This document shows, in pieces, positions 7,414 to 11,257 of a stretch of 11,257 bases of DNA (position 1 is the first letter of the stretch; each line of letters starts with the position of its first letter). The position numbers and the translations under genes are program-made. Where the stretch lies: positions 1 through 11,257 of the forward strand of contig JAFZFL010000171.1 in NCBI GenBank assembly GCA_017555925.1. Reading direction: 5' to 3'. The notes under the pieces are model-generated. The model was not told where the DNA came from, ran no database searches, and was given only the letters and a program-made list of their open reading frames with translations. This DNA comes from Bacteroidales bacterium. GTDB taxonomy: Bacteria > Bacteroidota > Bacteroidia > Bacteroidales > UBA932.

Positions 7414-8652
7414 TTATACATTATCTTCAAATTCCGCTTTAAGAATGCGTTGTACTTCAATTGCAGTCTCCTCTTCCAAATCGGCTCTCTTAACAATATC
7501 CTGTACACTCAATGCCAACACACTCTTGGCTGTATCACAACCAATACCCTTAAGGGCATCAATGATCCAACCGTCAATCTCATCTGTAAACTCCGACAAC
7601 AATACATCCTCTTCCTCCTCCTCAAGCTCTCTGAACACCTCAATATCTTTTCCAACAAGCATACTTGCCAATTTGATGTTTGTGCCGCCCTTGCCAATTG
7701 CAAGTGAAACCTCTGACGGGTTCAACGATACATAAATCTTGTTGTCCTCATCGCTCACCTTTATAGATGAAATCTTTGCAGGACTCAATGCTCTCTGAAC
7801 AAGAAGCTGTGTATTGTTTGTCCAGTTGATGATATCTATGTTCTCATTCTTCAACTCCCTTACAATACCGTGGATACGAGAACCTTTAACACCAACACAA
7901 GCTCCTACCGGATCAATTCTCTCATCATAAGACTCAACAGCAACTTTGGCTCTCTCACCAGGGATTCTCACAATCTTCTTGATGGTAATCAAACCGTCAA
8001 AAATCTCAGGAACCTCCTGCTCAAACAATCTCTCAAGGAATGCAGGCGCAGTTCTCGAAAGGATAATTACAGGAGAGTTGTTCTTCATTTCAACTCTTGA
8101 AACCACTGCTCTTACAGCATCGCCTTTTCTGAAGAAATCAGAAGGAATCTGTTCGCTCTTAGGCATTAGAAGCTCATTGCCATCTTCGTCCATAACAAGC
8201 ACCTCTTTTTTCCACACCTGGTAAACCTCGCCAACAAGAATTTCACCAATCTTCTCTTTATAAGCATTGTAAAGGTTAGCCTTCTCAATATCCATAATTC
8301 TACCCTGAAGATTCTGGCGCAAATTGAGAATGCCTCTTCTTCCAAAACTGCTCAATTTTACCTCTTCGGCAAACTCTTCACCAATCTCGTATGAGTTGTC
8401 TATTTTGTCAACCTCCTCTTTTGAAATCTGGGTATTCGGATCCTCCACAACATCAACAACGGTTCTGTTTCTCCAGATCTCAAAATCACCTTTGTCAATG
8501 TTGATGATGATGTCAAAATTATCTGCGCTACCATACATTCTTGCCAGCTGAGTGCGGAAAATATCCTCCAGTACACTCATCATTGTTGGCCTGTCAATAT
8601 TCTTAAGCTCTTTAAACTCTGCAAATGTGCTTACTAAATTTAGCCCTTCCAT
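7414..8652 (-). CDS. nusA: Transcription termination/antitermination factor NusA
   Basis: Binds RNA polymerase and nascent RNA and modulates pausing, termination and antitermination. The 412-residue protein has the RNA-polymerase-binding N-terminal domain (about 1-130) and an S1 domain (about 135-200, GEILVGEVYQVWKKEVLV). KH1 follows (DPVGACVGVKGSRIHGIV near 247-264), then KH2 (SLAIGKGGTNIKLASMLVG near 316-334). An acidic EEEEE stretch (about 344-348) and a short helical C-terminal tail (about 355-408) come last. It lacks the two long acidic repeat domains of E. coli NusA (495 residues), as many non-proteobacterial versions do. The ATG at 8650-8652 lies 46 nt after the rimP stop in an A/T-rich gap, with no Shine-Dalgarno. 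It is the middle gene of the operon. Confidence 0.97.
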   Translation of the reverse strand: MEGLNLVSTFAEFKELKNIDRPTMMSVLEDIFRTQLARMYGSADNFDIIINIDKGDFEIWRNRTVVDVVEDPNTQISKEEVDKIDNSYEIGEEFAEEVKLSSFGRRGILNLRQNLQGRIMDIEKANLYNAYKEKIGEILVGEVYQVWKKEVLVMDEDGNELLMPKSEQIPSDFFRKGDAVRAVVSRVEMKNNSPVIILSRTAPAFLERLFEQEVPEIFDGLITIKKIVRIPGERAKVAVESYDERIDPVGACVGVKGSRIHGIVRELKNENIDIINWTNNTQLLVQRALSPAKISSIKVSDEDNKIYVSLNPSEVSLAIGKGGTNIKLASMLVGKDIEVFRELEEEEEDVLLSEFTDEIDGWIIDALKGIGCDTAKSVLALSVQDIVKRADLEEETAIEVQRILKAEFEDNV

Positions 8653-8698
8653 ATTAATTTTTTATTTTATTATTTTTCTATTTCTGTCCCGACAGTTT

Positions 8699-9169
8699 TT
8701 ATTTGAATTTGATTACTGGTTTGCATGATTTTATCTGCTCATAAGTGTAAGGGGTAACAGTATCCTCCTGAACCTTCTTCTTTGCACCCTCTCTCTTTAC
8801 CATTTTTGAGGTTGTGAGTTCGAATCCTGCCTCTGTAATGCCGCCAAGGATGCCTTTAACCTTTCCGCCCTGTTTCAAAACCACTTCAACCTCCTGACCG
8901 TTGAACTTGCGGTATTGACCGATAACCTTGAAAGGCTGGTCAAGACCTGCCGACGAAACTGTAAGGGAATAATCTTCTACATCCCTGTCAAAAGCGGTTC
9001 CAACAATCTTGTCAATAGCTACACAATCTTCAACCTTTACAGAGCCTTCGCTCCTTTCAACTGTAATGGTAATGTCATTCTCTTTGGAGATTTCAATGTC
9101 TACCAAAAACAAACCGTTGTATTCCAGATAACTGGCAATAGTTTCATTTAATGCTTCCCTTGTAATCAT
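8699..9169 (-). CDS. rimP: Ribosome maturation factor RimP
   Basis: Assists 30S subunit assembly. The 156-residue protein starts MITREALNETIASYLEYNGL and shows the RimP pattern: an N-terminal alpha/beta domain with LFLVDIEIS and ITITVE strands and the VEDCVAIDKIV helix. The conserved DYSLTVSSAGLDQPF segment and a C-terminal SH3-like domain (GQEVEVVLKQGGKVKGILGGI) follow. The frame runs further upstream to an ATG at 9226, but the ATG at 9167-9169 fits the family N-terminus, and 9226 lies almost at the predicted transcription start. It is the first gene of rimP-nusA-infB, a widely conserved order. A leader hairpin and a good promoter precede it. Confidence 0.93.
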   Translation of the reverse strand: MITREALNETIASYLEYNGLFLVDIEISKENDITITVERSEGSVKVEDCVAIDKIVGTAFDRDVEDYSLTVSSAGLDQPFKVIGQYRKFNGQEVEVVLKQGGKVKGILGGITEAGFELTTSKMVKREGAKKKVQEDTVTPYTYEQIKSCKPVIKFK

Positions 9170-9191
9170 ATCTGTTGCAAATAAAACTAAA

Positions 9192-9213
9192 GGGCAACCG
9201 CACGCGGTCACCC
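9192..9213 (-). promoter_or_regulatory. Leader hairpin upstream of rimP
   Basis: On the minus strand GGGTGACCGC, then GT, then GCGGTTGCCC fold into a 9-10 bp stem with a tiny loop (CGUG if 9 bp). The two imperfect positions are U-G and G-U wobbles in minus-strand RNA but C-A mismatches in plus-strand RNA, so the structure suits the rimP transcript. A T-rich run (TTTAGTTTTATTTG) follows, resembling a weak intrinsic terminator or attenuator 22 nt before the rimP start. Confidence 0.6.
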
Positions 9214-9234
9214 TCAAGCCTCTCATTTCAAGCG

Positions 9235-9266
9235 CAAAGTAACGGAAAATTTGTTAAAAAAGCAAA
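9235..9266 (-). promoter_or_regulatory. Promoter of the rimP-nusA-infB operon
   Basis: On the minus strand TTTG (9266 to 9263), a 20-nt spacer and TTACTTTG (9242 to 9235) match the Bacteroides -33/-7 arrangement with one deviation in TAnnTTTG. The predicted start near 9228 gives a leader of about 59 nt that contains the hairpin at 9192-9213. It lies just downstream of the stop of the preceding lipoprotein gene. Confidence 0.6.
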
Positions 9267-9275
9267 TAAATGAGC

Positions 9276-9932
9276 TTATTTTAATAGTGGAAGTATCTCT
9301 TTTTCAAAAATATTCTTCTCAATTATCCTGTAATGGGGCTGATATGTGGAGTTGAATATGTTGCTGTGGTGCAATACATATTTTCCCTGCTGGAGCAGAT
9401 CATCTATTTTTGCGGAGTCTTCCTTGAAACCATTAATAGTGGGCGCAGCCTCCTTTATTGAGGGTAAAGCCTTGTCCCATATGCTCTTCCACTCCCTTAT
9501 AAGTGATGAGTCAACACCTTTTGCGCTCTTTACAAAGGCTTCGGTAAAACTCTCCAACGGCACAAGACCCTCTTTTATGACCGACAGGTTCACTCTGTAG
9601 TAGTTGCCCATCCAGCTGCAGGCTTCATAGTGGTCTCCAGAGAGTGTGGTGGCAGCTTCAATCTCTTTGGCAATGTATAAACTGGCTGTTTTACTGTCGG
9701 GAATGATATGTGCAGGCCCCATATAATCCTGGAATGCTCCCTTGTATATATCCTGTAGGGTGATGAGAGGGTATTTTTCCACTGCGCCGGTTATGTATGC
9801 GGCAATATTGCGGTCGTTTTCTTTTTGGGGAGCTTTTGGTTTGCATGATGATATGCCTGTGCAGAGCAGCATCAGTGCCAATATTTTGATTGCAGGTAAA
9901 TGTATGGAGGTAAAAAATGGTGATTTTTCCAT
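9276..9932 (-). CDS. Lipoprotein of unknown function
   Basis: A 218-residue protein from the ATG at 9930-9932; a TTG three codons earlier is possible but less likely. The signal peptide has a hydrophobic segment (IKILALMLLCTGI) and a lipobox ISSC, with lipidated C30. The mature protein has no domain I can name. Distinct features are DIYKGAFQDYMGPAHIIPD, a central GNYYRVNLSVIKEGLVP segment, and a C-terminal HHSNIFNSTYQPHYRIIEKN stretch rich in His and Tyr, ending EKEILPLLK. I recall similar uncharacterised lipoproteins in Bacteroidales but cannot give a function. It is upstream of and co-directional with rimP, which has its own promoter, and divergent from lpxD. A TAACTTTA box (9979-9986, minus strand) may be its -7 element, with no clear -33. 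Confidence 0.75.
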   Translation of the reverse strand: MEKSPFFTSIHLPAIKILALMLLCTGISSCKPKAPQKENDRNIAAYITGAVEKYPLITLQDIYKGAFQDYMGPAHIIPDSKTASLYIAKEIEAATTLSGDHYEACSWMGNYYRVNLSVIKEGLVPLESFTEAFVKSAKGVDSSLIREWKSIWDKALPSIKEAAPTINGFKEDSAKIDDLLQQGKYVLHHSNIFNSTYQPHYRIIEKNIFEKEILPLLK

Positions 9933-10009
9933 TGTTTTCAAGTGCAGTCTGTTTATTTCTCTTGCGTTGTTTTAGGGGTAAAGTTATAGGAAAAAACACA
10001 AATGTTTGC

Positions 10010-10017
10010 TAAATTTG
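10010..10017 (+). promoter_or_regulatory. Candidate lpxD -7 promoter element
   Basis: TAAATTTG fits TAnnTTTG exactly and would start transcription near 10024, about 20 nt before the lpxD ATG. No TTTG is found 19-21 nt upstream, so the -33 element is missing or degenerate. The overlapping AATGTTTG at 10001-10008 is a weaker alternative. Confidence 0.4.
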
Positions 10018-10044
10018 CTCGTTTTCAATTTAAAAATATCTGGT

Positions 10045-11037
10045 ATGGAAGTTACAGCGGAAAGAATTGCACAGCATTTTAATGGTGAAATTATTGGAGA
10101 TCCAAATGTTAAGGTCTCTTCGGTGGCAAAGATAGAGCAGGGCAAACCAGGAAATATATGCTTTTTGGCAAATCCCAAATATGAAAATTATCTTTATACT
10201 TGCAAGGCAAGTATCATTATCATAAACAAAACATTCAAACCTAAAGAGCCAATAGCTCCAACACTTATTCTGGTTGATAATGCTTATGAGGCAGTTGCTT
10301 CTCTTTTGGATCTTTTGAACACTTTGAAAAGGGAGCAGAAGAGGGGCAGGTCGTGGCTCTCAAAGTGTGCCTGGAGCAGCAAGATTGGCAAGGGCGTTTA
10401 TGTTGGCCAGTTCTCGGTTGTGGGTAGAAAGAGTGTCATTGGTAACAATACCCAAATCTATCCGCAGGTCTATATTGGAAATAATGTGACAATCGGAGAG
10501 AATGTAATTCTTTATCCGGGAGTTAAGATATATGATGGCTGTAAAATTGGAAACAACTGCATTCTGCATGCAAATGTTGTAATCGGCTCAGACGGTTTCG
10601 GATTTGCTCCAACTCAAGATGGCTCTTACAAGAAAATTCCTCAGACCGGTATTGTTATTCTTGAAGATAATGTTGAGATTGGTTCAAATACAGTTGTAGA
10701 CCGTGCAACAATGGGAGCTACAATAGTAAGGAAGGGAGTAAAACTCGATAACCTTATTCAGATTGCCCATAATGTTGAGATAGGGGAGAATACCGTAATT
10801 GCTGCACAGAGCGGTGTGGCTGGTTCTACCAAAGTGGGCAAAAACTGTATGTTTGGCGGACAGGTTGGAGTATCCGGCCATCTTGAGATTGCAGATGGTG
10901 TGCAGTTGGCGGCCCAAACCGGAGTTCAGGGCAGCGTAAAACAGGAGAAGGCTGTTATGATGGGTTCCCCTGCACTTGATTACAGAACATATATGAAGGC
11001 ATACGCCATCTTCAAGAGACAGGCAACCGGAAAATAG
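10045..11037 (+). CDS. lpxD: UDP-3-O-(3-hydroxyacyl)glucosamine N-acyltransferase
   Basis: Transfers a 3-hydroxyacyl chain from acyl-carrier protein to the 2-amino group of UDP-3-O-acylglucosamine, the third step of lipid A synthesis, acting as a cytoplasmic trimer. The 330-residue protein has an N-terminal uridine-binding domain (about 1-100, with ICFLANPKY near 38-46). A left-handed beta helix of hexapeptide repeats follows (about 112-300, for example [16 protein letters not shown], and [11 protein letters not shown] near 179-189). The catalytic histidine is H242 in [12 protein letters not shown]-terminal helix (about 310-330) completes the fold. The ATG at 10045 is chosen because the frame's earlier TTG (10006) would lie at the likely promoter and add non-family residues. 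In many Bacteroidales lpxC-fabZ and lpxA follow. Here an insertion sequence begins about 80 nt downstream, so the rest of the pathway is separated or lies beyond the IS. Confidence 0.95.
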   Translation: MEVTAERIAQHFNGEIIGDPNVKVSSVAKIEQGKPGNICFLANPKYENYLYTCKASIIIINKTFKPKEPIAPTLILVDNAYEAVASLLDLLNTLKREQKRGRSWLSKCAWSSKIGKGVYVGQFSVVGRKSVIGNNTQIYPQVYIGNNVTIGENVILYPGVKIYDGCKIGNNCILHANVVIGSDGFGFAPTQDGSYKKIPQTGIVILEDNVEIGSNTVVDRATMGATIVRKGVKLDNLIQIAHNVEIGENTVIAAQSGVAGSTKVGKNCMFGGQVGVSGHLEIADGVQLAAQTGVQGSVKQEKAVMMGSPALDYRTYMKAYAIFKRQATGK

Positions 11038-11116
11038 AGTGTTTTAATAATTTGAAAGAACAATAGGATATAAATTCAGATCGTTCTTTCTGGTAGCCAT
11101 TAGCGTGGCTCTAATG
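11038..11116. other. lpxD-IS spacer with a loose inverted repeat
   Basis: This short non-coding stretch contains GAAAGAAC (11054-11061) and its reverse complement GTTCTTTC (11083-11090), separated by 21 nt. A small stem AGCCA/TGGCT (11095-11099 and 11106-11110) follows. Neither is followed by a T tract, so neither is a convincing terminator. I see no gene. Confidence 0.35.
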
Positions 11117-11123
11117 TGATATG

Positions 11124-11156
11124 AACCCCAAAAGTTAGACAAAAACTTTTGGGGTT
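11124..11156. repeat. Perfect 13-bp inverted repeat inside the IS end
   Basis: AACCCCAAAAGTT (11124-11136) and AACTTTTGGGGTT (11144-11156) are exact reverse complements separated by AGACAAA. The left arm is part of the putative IS terminal repeat. The right arm ends 5 nt before the transposase ATG and is followed by TTGTT. In read-through RNA it would hide the start region or act as a terminator-like hairpin. Confidence 0.85.
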
Positions 11157-11161
11157 TTGTT

Positions 11162-11257
11162 ATGTTAAAAAAGAGAAAGAAACACGGCTATGCAGAACGA
11201 TTGAAGTATATGCATATGCTTGAGAATGGTATTAGTAAGACGTTTATTGAACAGGAA
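11162..11257 (+). CDS. IS transposase OrfA, N-terminal part (cut by window end)
   Basis: An ATG at 11162 opens a frame of 32 codons to the window edge, starting MLKKRKKHGYAERLKYMHML. The very basic N-terminus, followed by a predicted helix (ERLKYMHMLENG) and ISKTFIEQE, fits the start of a helix-turn-helix OrfA of IS3-family elements. In these, OrfA binds the IS ends and is joined to the DDE catalytic OrfB by frameshifting. No Shine-Dalgarno is present; the right arm of the 13-bp inverted repeat occupies that position. The catalytic part is not visible, so the family is inferred from this fragment and the terminal sequence. Confidence 0.6.
   Translation, partial: MLKKRKKHGYAERLKYMHMLENGISKTFIEQE

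Larger units (their letters stand above)
11117..11257 (+). mobile_element. Left end of an IS3-family-like insertion sequence (truncated by window)
   Basis: A sequence beginning TGATATGAACCCC and continuing AAAAGTTAGACA resembles the terminal inverted repeat of IS3/IS150-type elements (TG start, CCCC, AAAAGTTAGACA). It is followed within 45 nt by a short basic ORF typical of OrfA. The outer boundary could be 11115 or 11117, since both begin TG. The right end, OrfB and the target duplication lie outside the window, so family and completeness cannot be confirmed. Confidence 0.65.

Noticed and set aside
5973..7442. Long plus-strand open frame of 489 codons opposite infB
   Set aside because: It is antisense to the conserved IF-2 linker and G domain. 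Its Leu/Phe/Cys/Val-rich translation reflects the complement of Lys/Glu/Gln/Asn-rich codons, and it has no promoter or family signature.
8684..8695. CTGTC/GACAG palindrome in the rimP-nusA gap
   Set aside because: Only 4 bp can pair once a loop is allowed, and on the transcribed strand no T tract follows. It is probably chance.
9264..9281. AAATAA/TTATTT stem after the orphan lipoprotein gene, as a terminator
   Set aside because: The stem is only A-T pairs with a 6-nt loop and overlaps the rimP -33 box, so it is too weak to call although a T run follows on the minus strand.
10006..10044. N-terminal extension of lpxD to a TTG at 10006
   Set aside because: The added residues do not fit the LpxD N-terminus and the codons overlap the TAAATTTG promoter-like box.

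Overview
The window looks like chromosomal DNA of a member of the Bacteroidota, most likely order Bacteroidales. The evidence is moderate-to-low GC content, Bacteroides-type promoter boxes (TTTG, about 20 nt, TAnnTTTG), mostly SD-less starts, two six-bladed beta-propeller lipoproteins of a Bacteroidetes-typical family, and Bacteroidetes-like IF-2, NusA, RimP and LpxD sequences. I cannot name a genus.

Layout, left to right. At 1-906, on the minus strand, lie tmk (thymidylate kinase) and the N-terminal part of a DoxX-family membrane protein cut by the window edge. A short divergent promoter region (907-974) separates them from folP (dihydropteroate synthase, plus strand, 975-1844). A near-consensus promoter and an unusually strong Shine-Dalgarno then lead into two tandem plus-strand lipoproteins (1976-4429). 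These end at a perfect bidirectional terminator (4450-4481), shared with the convergent minus-strand operon rimP-nusA-infB (9169 down to 4506). That operon has its own promoter (9235-9266) and a leader hairpin (9192-9213). Upstream on the same strand is a lipoprotein of unknown function (9276-9932). On the plus strand follow lpxD (10045-11037, lipid A synthesis) and the left end of an IS3-like insertion sequence (from about 11117), whose first transposase ORF runs off the window.

Functionally this is mostly housekeeping: dTTP synthesis (tmk), folate synthesis (folP, which feeds thymidylate synthesis), ribosome maturation, transcription elongation and translation initiation (rimP, nusA, infB), and outer-membrane lipid A (lpxD). 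The accessory parts are the paired beta-propeller lipoproteins, the orphan lipoprotein and the IS element. I found no CRISPR array, tRNA, rRNA or clear novel multi-gene system. The points most worth a second look are regulatory: the palindromic divergent promoter, the rimP leader hairpin whose wobble pairs favour folding as minus-strand RNA, and the fold-back hairpin at the IS end, which overlaps a promoter-like sequence.
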